Part shown: piece after piece, positions 46,797 to 57,049 of the stretch | Numbering within the stretch: position 1 is the stretch's first letter | How the letters are laid out: every line of letters starts with the position of its first letter | Assembly: GCA_940337035.1 (NCBI GenBank) | Contig: CALNHX010007695.1 | Location: 1-64,000, forward strand | Source: Agriotes lineatus | Taxonomy: Eukaryota; Arthropoda; Insecta; Coleoptera; Elateridae | Length of the DNA: 64,000 nucleotides | Reading direction: 5' to 3' | Notes under the pieces: model-generated | Databases searched by the model: none | Told to the model about the DNA's origin: nothing | Seen by the model: the letters and a program-made list of their open reading frames with translations, nothing else | Made by a program: the position numbers and the translations under genes

Positions 46797-47959
46797 TGTA
46801 ATGTTACATGCAGTCTGCATGGCACATTTATTCATATAAAATATATCCAGATAGTTAATTTAACAAGTTTATGTACAGTCGATGTGTTGTGAATGGTTAC
46901 GGGTAACCAAAGAGAAGTAAATAAACAGAATGATAAAAAAGTTCAATTTGAAACTAGACTCGAGACGGTCATATTAAAACCGATGGTGGTTCAATTCCAA
47001 CCAATTGGTATTTTTAATTGAATTTAATTAAAAGATCATTACACAGGAAGTATCTGGTAATGATATAAAATAAATTCAGCAAATCAAACCGTCTATCAAG
47101 TCGACATAATTGAAGTGTTTGCAATATCATATTGAAGTTATATTACCAAGTAAATAACTTACAATATAATTAACGTAGAGCCAGTGTTTACGTGTGTGTT
47201 GTGCATTCAATTGAGAAGTGCTATCTGGGAGATAGCAACACATCCAAAGAGCTTTTTGAGGGGATTGGAGATTTCAACCAGCCAGTTACTGTTACCTGTC
47301 CTGCTTCATTTGCAGAGGAATTCTATAGGTTGCTGATCAGGTTACGCTAAAGCGACGTTAAGGTTAGTGTTGTTTCTTAACTTTTGCTAACAACTTTTGG
47401 AATACTTCAAGGAAATTTAAACTGTGTGTTTAATATTAGTGAACTTGTATTTAGAACTAAGAATTACTATTAATTATCTAAATTCTAATAGTGTTCTGAG
47501 TACTCGGCGATTTTAGGTCATTATATTTAGAAATTCTAACCTTTTGATTTAATTTAAGATTGGGGATGTAAATTAAGGATTTTGGGTTTTAATATTGATT
47601 AAAAGTTATCTTAAACAAACTTGACTATCCTTACGTCATTGACAATTCAATAAACATATCTGAATGTCATTAAGATATTTAGAATATCAGTAAAAGACCT
47701 GAAAGTAACTATAAAATGACTTTATATTAATCAAATAGTTGAACAATCAGTAATACTTGTTATTAAGAAGCACCATTCAGCTGAGGGTAAGGAGTATTTC
47801 TTTAGCTTTACGGACTAGCCGGAGCAAAATTTAAAATAAATAGAAGAATATACCATGACAATATTTGTATGTCACATATTGACGTTTGTGAGGTAAGTTA
47901 TTATTTTAATTTATCATATAAATAAGTGATATAACACCGCATAGAGGCGTTCTATTACA
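46797..47959 (+). repeat. 3' LTR of gypsy element
   Basis: 1,163 bp, near-identical to the 5' LTR; substitutions noted, for example, in AATTTAACAAG, CAGTCGATG, AAAGAGCTT and TTACGGACT compared with the 5' copy. Confidence 0.95.
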
Positions 47960-48245
47960 TGGTTTAGTTCTTTTTCTGCACGTTTTCTAGCAACTTCTTC
48001 CACACTTCTCAGGAACCTCATCTCGTTAGCTTGCGCAATCTTTCTGTTTGTGGTTTAAAGTTTTTTTTTTATGAACATTTACTTAGCACGTAAAACAGTT
48101 TAGCGATTCTTCTCTTGTGTTCCATTATAGTGCCTAAATATTTATATTCTTGCACCTGTTCTATTGGATCGTCATTTATGGCTGTGTTTATCTGCTTTTT
48201 ATCTCTTGTCATTACCATATGCTTGTTTTATTATGCTCTTTTTTG
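47960..48245 (-). pseudogene. LINE RT C-terminal region, minus strand
   Basis: The minus strand reads MVMTRDKKQINTAIND, EQVQEYKYLGTIM and QANEMRFLRSVEEVARKR, the post-catalytic part of a non-LTR RT (KxKVMVxSR, YLG, EMxFLRRV). It continues at 43189 beyond the gypsy insertion. Confidence 0.72.
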
Positions 48246-49214
48246 AATAGCGACATGATTATACAAAGACATCGGAAAACCACATAACCAGTGACACTTA
48301 GTGAATGTAATGTTCTAATGTTCTCGCATTGTGGTAATCTTCTGACTTAAGCCATTTGATATCATTTACACCAACAACACTTCTATTCAGAACAAAGCTA
48401 CTTTTGAATTGTTTGGGGTACCTAAGTCATTTCTTATAACTGATTAATTCTTTAATATGGCGCACGCCATTGCTACTCTCAGCTTTAGTTGTTGCCATCA
48501 GTGTTAAATGGGTTGCTTATGTTGCGTGGATACATGGTATTCAGCCTTTTTGATGTCTCTGTCGATATTTTCCTGTCTGTTGTCACTCTTTTATATATTT
48601 CCCGTACTGCTGCTACTTCAGTTTGTGCTATATTTAATTTTTCATCATTGAGTCCATTTTGTGTTTGTTGTTACTAGTAAAGCTGATAATTATATGCACT
48701 CAAATGTACGAAAATATGCGCATATATATGCATACAGTTTGTTGCACCCAAAGTTATAATATATGCACATAATATGCTCTATCTTTTTTGAAAATAAGTA
48801 GGAGTATTCTAAATAGTGTAAAAATTCTAACTATTTTGTATGTGTATATTTATTTCTCTAATTTTTATTCAAAGAAGTCATTCATTTTAACGTTTGACTA
48901 TATAAACAATGACTGCCAACACCAACTTCACATTGTAAGGTAACTTAACAATGAGATTTCCACTAACCCCGCCAAACTATTATTCACCCAACTCAAAGTT
49001 CGACTCTTGAAATGGATTCTATGTTGGCTGATTCCTTATACATTGATTCTATGGCAGTCTATGTTTATATAGTCAAAGATTTTTACGGGAACTTCCCCTT
49101 TCTTCTGCTTATTTCAATACGCGCACTGCACTCCAGCTGCAGAAAGTGAAAGTATATATCTCAGTTGCACATGAAAATTTTATTAATAAATTTTATTTTA
49201 TCCTATTATGTCAT
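48246..49214. other. No recognisable gene; AT-rich
   Basis: Alternating ATATGC/GCATAT purine-pyrimidine stretches at about 48715-48775. Otherwise nothing recognised. Confidence 0.4.
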
Positions 49215-49446
49215 TACTAGCAGTGCAGTGAGACAAATGTCTCATTTAATAAAACAAAAAAGGCGACCCGGACGGACGGAAATTACGTGATTTCTCGAAA
49301 ACCGGAAGTGTCACGTGACTGAAATTCGGTTCCTGACCTGACATGACCATTCCAAACATATAACTTTAATAACTTTTTTCTCTATCTCTTACGGTTTGGC
49401 TGCTGAAACAGCGTCCCAGACAGACACGTCTATTAGATAAAGGATG
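49215..49446. mobile_element. Short dispersed repeat, copy 2 (232 bp), inverted relative to copy 1
   Basis: Reverse complement of the ends and conserved block of 35399-35769: TACTAGCAG at one end, AGACACGTCTATTAGATAAA at the other, GAGACAAATGTCTC inside. It lacks about 140 bp present in copy 1, including two of the three GGGACGCTG units. Confidence 0.7.
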
Positions 49447-49852
49447 ACAATAACTCCTTAGCAACAAGTTGCGTTAAGATGCATTTAACAGCACTAGTGC
49501 TGTTAAGAAAAATAACATAACGATACTTTATTAGCATTTAATCACATGTTGACAGCACTGAAGTGTATTGTCAGTCTATGTCAAATTCGATATTAGTAGG
49601 TTAGGTTTTGTTTGTTATTTGACACAAACTGACGCAAGACGTAACCTGAAAATCTCAAATTTAACATAACCTGACAGTGCTACCAACAATACAGTATTGA
49701 GTTTTTCTCTAACTAGTGATACCACCACTCGCTGTTGTAAGTGTCATTAATAACCATTTTTCCTATTTTTTAATAAGATTAGTATTTTAGGATAGAATAA
49801 ACCGTGTTACGATATACGTAACGATATCTGCTTTCTACATTACTCGAGAATT

Positions 49853-49937
49853 CTCTCTCAACAACAACAACGGAGGAGGAGGAAAAGAGAGAGATTCTCT
49901 CTCTTTTCCTCCTCCTCCGTTGTTGTTGTTGAGAGAG
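49853..49937. repeat. Perfect palindrome, 42-bp arms with 1-base centre
   Basis: The left arm 49853-49894 is CT-, AAC-, GGA- and GA-repeat sequence; the right arm 49896-49937 is its exact reverse complement. The arms comprise simple-repeat blocks (CTCTCTC, (AAC)n, (GGA)n, GAGAGA) in mirror order. Confidence 0.95.
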
Positions 49938-50570
49938 TTTACTATAATGAAATAGTAAATTTTACAAATTTCAAAAAGTTTATACATTACAAATTATCGC
50001 TAAATATAACCAAATATGTAAAATCTATAGAGTATGTTCAAAAACGTATAAATATGCAAAACATGCATAATGAAACTTGACTTAAACGATTTGTTTTCAC
50101 ATAATTACTATACATATGCAAAAAGTTTTGCCAGCATATCAATTATACAAAATATGCATTTGCCATATAATATCAGCTTTAGTTACTAGCATTAATATCT
50201 TTCTCTCCATGCTGTTACACTCAGGAAGTTTTTCGAAGTACTCCTATCACCTTCCCATTACCGCGGTTCCTTCTGTGACTCCGCTTCCGTTTTTATTCTG
50301 TATCTATTTCAGTGTTGCCTGTTTTGCGTTATATAATTATTTTTATCTACTTCTACTGTATAATGGCCATAAATTATGATTCATAATCCACGGTTTGCAG
50401 CCAATCATAAAATTTTATTTTTATAATTCAATAGCTGCAACCAATCACAAAATTCATTCTTATTATTAAATGACTTTTGAAGTTAACAGCTGTCACAAAT
50501 GTCATAATTCGGAAATATGAACACAAAACTCCTATTGCATAGGAGTAGATAAAATATCGTATTACATTCG

Positions 50571-50664
50571 CGATTATGGCCATTATTCACTCAGATGACT
50601 TGCGCCACGCGCCTTCGGCTTGTGGCGCAAATGTCATCTTCGTGAATAACGGCTGTCATAATCG
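50571..50664. repeat. Imperfect 94-bp hairpin with GC-rich core
   Basis: CGATTATG at the left pairs with CATAATCG at the right; further in, GATGACTTGCGCCAC pairs with GTGGCGCAAATGTCATC around a GCGCCTTCGGCT loop. Possibly the core of a MITE. Confidence 0.75.
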
Positions 50665-51730
50665 CTCATATAATAATATACTATTATTCACGGCTGATAA
50701 TTATTTTTCATTGTTATAAGAAGAAGCCGACTTTCTTTCTCGCAAAGAAATGCAGCCAAATTTTATTGCGTACTTTGAAAATAAACACAAATAATTTTTA
50801 AATTTTAAGTAAGTTTCGCTAAAGTATTACTTAGCTTCTTCAGAAATATACGTTTATACTATTTAATTTATGTTTGAAGGCCTTCGCTTTTAATTTTAAG
50901 GTTGGTTTTTAAAGTCTGAAAAATAAATGATTCTACTACAATTTTGACAGTGGTAGATTTGTGAGTATATCAACTTTTCTCCATTGTAGGTTACTTTCCT
51001 CTTGCTTCTTTGGTGTTATGTAGAGATTTTAAAAATTTTTAAAACATCACTTAAAACTCCATCGTAAATTAATATTGGTTTTAATTCATTTTTATTGTTT
51101 GAATTGTTCAACTTTCGAAAACTAAACTACTTCTATGCAATAATTATAAATACATTATGTGAATTTTTAATTGATAGTACTGTTTACAGAAAAATTGAAA
51201 AGCACAAACGTTAAATTTTATTATTTTAATACCCAACTGTTCAAATGTATAAAATTTTGAATACATTTAATTTAACAAAAATTTTTAGGTATAAAATGTA
51301 ATAAAAATACTATTTAAATTTTCAATGTCAGTGTTGTAATTTGTCGAGTTAGGGAAGTTATTTATGTATATTCTTTCTAATAAAAGTATTTTTTAAGGTT
51401 TGATTTTTTATATAGTATTTTTGGTAATGCGAAATTAATTAAGGTATTTAACATGTTTACTGCGTGATCGAATAATGCTGTGTTTGGTTTATTCAGTGTT
51501 CGAATTTTTATTTTAATTGATTGTTGGTGTTGGGATACTATTTTTTAAATACTGTTTTGTTGGACCGATAGAATTCACATTATAGCAATTACAGTTAATT
51601 TTATCAACTATATTAAATATAATTTTTTTTCAGTTTTAGCTTAAGGTGTGTATACAAAGTTTTTAAAAAGTATTATGATTTTTAAAGGAAATTTTGATTT
51701 GTTTCTTTTGCTTTTGCCAGAGATGCAAGG

Positions 51731-53004
51731 TATATAGATTGATTGTAAATTAAGGGCCAGTTGAATTTTTCTATTGTTATGAGAGATAGAAAAAACTTGT
51801 ATAGGAAAAAGTCACACCATTTTATATGACAAATATTTTAAGAGTGCGAATAAAAATATCCGGCTTTCGATTAAACCGAACGCTTAATTACTTTTGGTTT
51901 TTTATGGAACACCCTGAATTTTAAGAAATAATTTGTTAGTTTAGAAAATTATCTTTAAAAACTATTAACCAGTTATAGGCCTAGGGTTAATAATTTAGGA
52001 GCTATTAGCCTTTAAAGTTATGGATCCAATAGCACTTTGAGCTGAATAGGAGGCTACGAAAAAATGACGACTATTAAATAAATATGTAATTTATGTTAGT
52101 CTTAAAAGTTTGTGTTAGTTTAAATGGACACCTGCCTTTTATTAAAGTACCGATAGGGCCACAATTATATATAACAGCAATGAGATAACATGAACAAGAA
52201 AATAACACATATTGCTTGAGTAAGAAAGAGATAAACATAGTAGCAAATATACGAGTAGGCTTGACGCTTACTTTAATTATGACATATGTCAACTAATTGT
52301 GCATACAAAAATAATTTTGTTGTATGGTCATCTCTTTCTTACTCGAGCATTCTATTTTGTTGTTCATGTTATCTTATTGCTGTTATATATAATTATGGCC
52401 CCATCCGTATGTGGACTTTCCTATTTCTGTTGTGCCTATGTTTAACATGCGGCAAAAAGTTATTTGGGTAACAATTTCGATACATCTCAGCCGCTAGCTG
52501 AAATATTTTGTGACACTAAAATTATACTTCTAGCATATTCATGCTTTCTTGATTAGAAAACGAATTTATTTGTAACAGATCTGTTTTACACAATCGTATT
52601 TTGACAGATATTGAGCATTTGTTTATTTGTTTGTTTGTCTGTAATTTGTCTATAGCCGTATGTATTATGTAATTAGTTTTACTTTATTTAGAAATACTGT
52701 TTTTGTGTACATAAAACAACTTTAATATTAATATCTCGTTCATTACTAACTTTAGGCGTACAAATGGTTAATAATTTTTTAAAGAGAACAATCTAAACTA
52801 TTAAACTGATATAAAAAATATGGTGTTCCATAAAAAAACAAATATAATAAAACTTCCGGTTTAACCGGAAGTCAGATATTTTTGTTGGCACCTTTGAAAT
52901 ATTTGTCACAGAAAATGGTATGACTTTTTCATATACAAGTTTTTCTATCTCGTATAATAATGAAGAAATTCAATTGGCCCTTAATTTACAATCAACCTCT
53001 ATAT
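51731..53004. mobile_element. Foldback element, nested inverted repeats, 1.27 kb
   Basis: The outer arms 51731-51918 and 52821-53004 are reverse complements at roughly 80%, from TTGATTGTAAATTAAGGGCC inwards to TTTTTTATGGAACACC. A second pair, 52154-52233 and 52328-52404, sits inside (about 75 bp, around AAGAAAGAGATA and GAACAACA/TGTTATATATAATT). The centre is AT-rich and non-coding. A non-autonomous DNA transposon is the likely class; no superfamily-specific ends recognised. Confidence 0.75.
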
Positions 53005-53024
53005 GGAATATATCATGCTTCTTC

Positions 53025-53340
53025 AAAATTGAAATCTTTTATTTATATTGTTAGTAATAAAAGCTTTGAGGTAATCAGTTTCTAAAAGAATATTTTTATT
53101 AACTTTAATTTTTTCCTCGAATTGTTTATTAGATACAATAATAGCTCTGTCTAATAAACTCGTAATTATGTTTTTTATATTTTATAGTTGTACTTGAATT
53201 GAAGTTTATATATCCAGATACCGGTTGGTATTGCTTTTTCCATTATTCTTCTTTTACAATGTTATATCTAGAATGTGTATTGATGGAGAAACGTTTTTGG
53301 TTTCTAAGGTAAACTTTAATTTAGGATGCGCATTATTGAA
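53025..53340 (-). pseudogene. Penelope-like element RT, distal part
   Basis: The minus strand reads ILNDFNNAHPKLKFTLETKN, SIHILDITL, and then SLLDRAIIVSNKQFEEKI. This is the C-terminal RT region of a Penelope-like retroelement (FNxxHPxLKFTxE, LDxxI, LxxRAxxLSxxxF). Frameshifts interrupt it between the blocks. The catalytic part lies at 53738-53960 beyond the palindromic insertion. The GIY-YIG domain expected further downstream is not seen; the foldback element begins there. Confidence 0.8.
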
Positions 53341-53355
53341 ATCATTCAAAATTGT
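53341..53355. repeat. 15-bp target duplication, left copy
   Basis: ATCATTCAAAATTGT, identical to 53723-53737. On minus it encodes the same TILND residues of the Penelope-like RT on both sides of the insert. Confidence 0.92.
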
Positions 53356-53722
53356 TCTTCTCTGAATGTCATTTTTTGGCAGTGGTCTATTATGATATGT
53401 TTTTCGGACTTTTTCCACTGTCTAGGGTGTAAATCACACAACGTTTCGGGAGTTTTGTTCTACTCCCGTCTTCAGGTGTTCCTGGTTAGTCCTAAGAAGG
53501 ACTTATATTCTACCGCCCTGGTGGCCTAGTGGTTAGAGTGGCAGACTAGCGATCAGCGGTCCCGGGTTCAAACCCCGGGGGAGGCACAAATTTACGGAGA
53601 AAAACGTAGAATATAAGTCCTTCTTAGGACTAACCAGGAACACCTGAAGACGGGAGTAGAACAAAACTCCCGAAACGTTGTGTGATTTACACCCTAGACA
53701 GTGGAAAAAGTCCGAAAAACAT
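53356..53722 (+). mobile_element. Palindromic tRNA-cored SINE-like insert (367 bp)
   Basis: Bounded by an identical 15-bp duplication inside Penelope-like coding sequence, so it moved as a unit, most likely by target-primed reverse transcription. It has 38 bases of unique sequence, then arm 53394-53513, a 92-base core with a tRNA-like sequence, and arm 53606-53725. The arms are perfect 120-bp reverse complements, checked base by base; the last three bases of the right arm overlap the duplication. Core plus right arm look like an ordinary SINE (tRNA head and body). The left arm is an inverted second copy of the body. Confidence 0.9.
53514..53587 (+). ncRNA. tRNA-like head with pol III A and B boxes
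   Basis: TGGCCTAGTGG at 53522-53532 fits the A box and GGTTCAAACC at 53565-53574 fits the B box, 32 bases apart. CCGGG, TTCAAAC, CCCGG folds as a T arm. The acceptor strands (GCCCTGG and GGGAGGC) pair only partly and the anticodon arm is poor, so this is a tRNA-derived promoter, not a working tRNA gene. Confidence 0.75.
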
Positions 53723-53737
53723 ATCATTCAAAATTGT
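53723..53737. repeat. 15-bp target duplication, right copy
   Basis: ATCATTCAAAATTGT, identical to 53341-53355. Confidence 0.92.
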
Positions 53738-53960
53738 GTTAATTGCATTTTTATTTGTGCTTATTATAATATCATCAAAGTATCGTTGATAAAATGTAAT
53801 GTTTTGGTTGTGTTTTTCTACAATTACTTTTCCACATCCATGAGTACTAAATCTGCAAAGCTTTCTTTGGATTGTTTGGCATATTAATTTATTTTTCCTC
53901 AATTTTTTACAATTTATTCTCAAGCTAGTTTGTGTTGAGAAATCAGTATTTTGTTTGTCC
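53738..53960 (-). pseudogene. Penelope-like element RT, catalytic part
   Basis: The minus strand reads KVIVEKHNQNITFYQRYFDDIIISTNKNAINTILND in an open frame (shown here only for its motifs: YFDDI is the catalytic box, normally YVDDI or similar). It joins in frame with 53340 and below when the 367-bp insert and one 15-mer are ignored. Upstream of about 53960 the element is too decayed to follow. Confidence 0.8.
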
Positions 53961-54466
53961 TGTTTTATTTTTGTAATTAGTGAAATTACTACAAATTTTA
54001 CCTTTTGTTTTATTTTGAGTTTTCTGATTTAGCTTTACAATGCTATTTTCCATATTTGTTAAAAATTGTTCTATTGGAATTTGGCTCATGTACGCAAATG
54101 TTACATAAATGCGCCAATTGATTGCGAATACGAAAGTGATAATACAAATGAAGCTGAGAAGTTAGCGTTATCAGTGATAAAAAGGAACTGCTCCTGGATA
54201 CCAAGATAAATGTATCCGTACAAACGTGATACTCAAAGTAAATCTGTTGAAGGGTATGCAAGACAACTTACACCACTGTTCCACATGGCTCCTGCTATGG
54301 TACGAGCATTTTGAGTGTTTTTTAAGTTATTCACTGATAAACTCTACAAAGGCGATGAATCAATTGTTCTGGAAGAGATCATTAGACAGATAGATTACCT
54401 GTTCTCAAGAAACTATAAGCCCATTGGGAGACTAATTAAATAATTAGGAAGTTAACTTAATAGAAT
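53961..54466. other. No recognisable gene
   Basis: AT-rich sequence; it could include eroded Penelope-like sequence. No motif supports this. Confidence 0.35.
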
Positions 54467-56856
54467 CAAGGCCGTAACTAAGGAAAATGTTACTGTAGGC
54501 AAGCCAAAATATTTGCGCCCCTCAGTACACTAACGATAAAGGTGACATAAAATATGAATTTTAGTGTATGACTTCTGCATTTATTTCAATATGTATGATG
54601 TATATTGAAAACAAATAGAGGTATTCAAAACTAAATCCAACAATTTTAATTTAAAAGTTTTAAAAATAAACAACTAACTGTTAAAATAATATATGCTAAG
54701 GTTAAAATATTTGGTAGTTTGTAAAGGTGCATTATATTTAAGTTTTGGTTACTATGCTTACCATTTCTGGAAAATTTTTAACCCTAAAATATAATATAAT
54801 CTTAGCAAATAGAACCAAAGTGGAGGTGCAACTAATGTACCGCGTCGAAGAATGTGTGCTCGTCAGGGATAGAATTCCAATCGGGGCAGAATGTTTGGAG
54901 TTCATGCACTGGCGCAACGTATGTTTGTCAAAGTTTCCTATTTTTCGGAGTTGTTGGCGTATGCGATTATTCGAAGCAATAATTAATTATAATAAGATGA
55001 TTAGCAACAATGCGGTGCTATGCGTATTCCTAGTTAATACGTCAGATGATAGCTACTGTAGAATGCACGTGTTAGTTGGTTTCATCATGTTGGTAGCTTT
55101 TTTTGGACACTACAGTAAACGATAGATTCCAAAGGTTCCTGCTCGTGATGGATGATTACATGATGATTAAGCAGAGTGAAGACATGTTGTTCCGGCTAGG
55201 GATCCCGCGAAGACATGTTGCTCCACCTAGATGTTCTGCAGCGGGTAGCAGCCGAGCGGATTAACCGATTTAAAGTAAATGCTGTAATGTGAAAGATCAG
55301 TAGGCATCGGATACTTACTAATTCTATACAACAATCGTTGAAGTTGAAAGTGCCAAAGAGACGGCCACCCCCGTTCAGTACAATTATTGTTATTATTATG
55401 CAGGTTAGTCATTTTTTCTTCTTTTAACATTTAACTGCCTGCCAACGGGCCAAGGAAGGCTTACACTTGCAGTGTTTGCACCCCACCGCCGAATTGTGCT
55501 AATGGGTGATTTGCGTCCACCACTTTGATACACTTTAAAAGCATCAGCATTTGAATTTTAACATAACACAAAAATGCGTCTAACACAAAATAAAATATAA
55601 ATAAAATTACATAAAAAGACTATAATTCTAATAACGGAGTACATATTATATTATGAATACAACAAAACATATATTATTTCCTTATATATAAACTACCTGT
55701 AGTTTCGCGCGTTAGTGTGAAGTGCGCTCAGATCTTCCTGCCACGAATGCCACCCGAACTAGCATCGGTCGGCGAAGACGGAAAATCGATTTGTAAGGGT
55801 GTGATTAAACGTAGCTTTTGGATGCATTCAGTAAGCCAGTAATAAACCTTCTTTATTATTAGATGAAATATACTTCTGCTCGTAGAACACAACCAATAGG
55901 CATAATAAATAACTGGTTTTTGCGATAATATCTCTATTAAAAGTATTGAAAAGTTTGTTTACAAAAACCGAAAAATAGTAAACCGTTGAATAAAGCCTTG
56001 GTACTTTTACCGGTTTAACATGGCATGTAGTATTGTGCTTTATTATAAAGGTATGATGCGTGTTCGGCTTGCGTGTCTGCCTGTCTGCGTCTGTCACTTT
56101 TTTATTGTTGCCGGTCGGGCGCCGTTTGTTCGCATTCTTTGTCCGCGCATAATGCCTATAAATCAGATTCCCTCTAGGAACACGGGTTTGTATCCCACCG
56201 AATGCAATTTTTCTTTTTCTTTGTGAATTAATGTAATTCGCATTACTAAGCGTTTTCTTTTACTATTTCAATGCTATTAGAAACACAAACAAAATAATGG
56301 GAATTCGAATAAAAAACATAAAACGCAATTCTAAATAATAAGTTCACATGATTATGCTTAGTATCATATCAACATAAAACATAAATAATAATAATACTTA
56401 AAGGTACTCTTCGTACCTGTCACCTCACCTTAAAAGTTTAATTTATTGGTATTTATTTTAGCTACAAGTTTTTCTTCATTTTTTTGTTGCAAATTTTTAA
56501 ATATATTGTTCAAATGAGATAATTTGTAAGAGGTCTCTCTATTGATATTAAGCCTGTCTTGACATATAATTGACTTTAGAAACTTCGTAATTTGTTATAA
56601 TGTAGAAAAGGATCGTTAGCATGGAATGTAATGTGTTGACCAGATTGGAAGCAATTCCCATGATTATAATTAGCATTATTTAGAGTAAAATCCTTAATAT
56701 TACAAATTAATTTGTCCGTAAAATTGCCCACTACTTGATTTTCGTTTCGTTTCATTAATATGAAAGAAATAATTTTTGCTACTGCCATCTTGGCGCCCCT
56801 GGTCGCTTGCGCCTGTAGGCGGGGGCCTACTCTGCCTATACCTAGTTACGGCCCTG
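54467..56856 (-). mobile_element. Deleted hAT-type transposon, second family
   Basis: The ends CAAGGCCGTAACTAAGG at 54467 and, reversed, CAGGGCCGTAACTAGG at 56856 form hAT-like terminal repeats; internal TGTAGGC and GCGCCCCT phrases also recur inverted. Near the right end the minus strand reads KTGLISIERPLTNYLI (about 56510-56570), a degenerate version of the hAT C-terminal LSIERxL motif. Most of the transposase is gone. Candidate 8-bp flanks do not match. The interior has at least one other repeat (55855-56057) and a 126-residue plus frame (54745-55125) with no recognised motif. Confidence 0.6.
55855..56057. repeat. Dispersed repeat, copy 1 (related to the mariner at 59370-60194)
   Basis: It matches 59983-60194 in the same orientation at roughly 75%: shared AACACAACCAATAGGCATAA, GATAATATC, AAGTTTGTTTACAAAAACC and GGTATGAT. 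It lacks transposase sequence, so it is probably a terminal fragment of that element family. Confidence 0.65.
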
Positions 56857-57049
56857 ATATGCAATGCCCTTAGAGGGCATCAAATAAACAAGGAATTACT
56901 TACTACTACTACGTCTAGGAATATAATTGAAAATTCTACTTCTAAAAAAAGAATGTATTATACTAATTAATTACAAAATGCCAACCATTGAGTTCCTATA
57001 AATAAAAACTGACCTTTGATTTCAGCATATCTAAAATGGATATGCAACT
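56857..57049. other. Spacer
   Basis: Nothing recognised. Confidence 0.4.

Larger units (their letters stand above)
43190..47959 (+). mobile_element. Non-autonomous Ty3/gypsy element, 4,770 bp, young
   Basis: Two 1,163-bp LTRs, a 4-bp target duplication (TGGT) and a purine-rich tract before the 3' LTR define it. The interior (44353-46796) holds a gag-like ORF and, after a non-coding spacer, only the last ~115 codons of pol (integrase C-terminus). Protease, RT, RNase H and the integrase core are absent. I counted about 8 differences between the LTRs (under 1%), so insertion was recent and would have needed proteins supplied by a relative. No envelope-like frame is present. Confidence 0.93.
49447..51730. 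other. AT-rich region with two strong hairpins, no gene
   Basis: Apart from the palindromes at 49853-49937 and 50571-50664 (listed separately) there is only low-complexity AT-rich sequence. The longest frame (50116-50379, 87 residues) shows no motif. Confidence 0.45.

Noticed and set aside
48715..48775. CRISPR-like or satellite repeats in the ATATGC stretch
   Set aside because: Only short irregular alternating sequence; no constant unit or spacer structure.
53514..53587. Functional tRNA gene
   Set aside because: The acceptor stem has mismatches and the anticodon arm does not fold well; it is better read as a SINE head with A and B boxes.
56100..56226. tRNA-like sequence with GGTTTGTATCCC
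   Set aside because: It is only a weak B-box resemblance, with no A box at a suitable distance.
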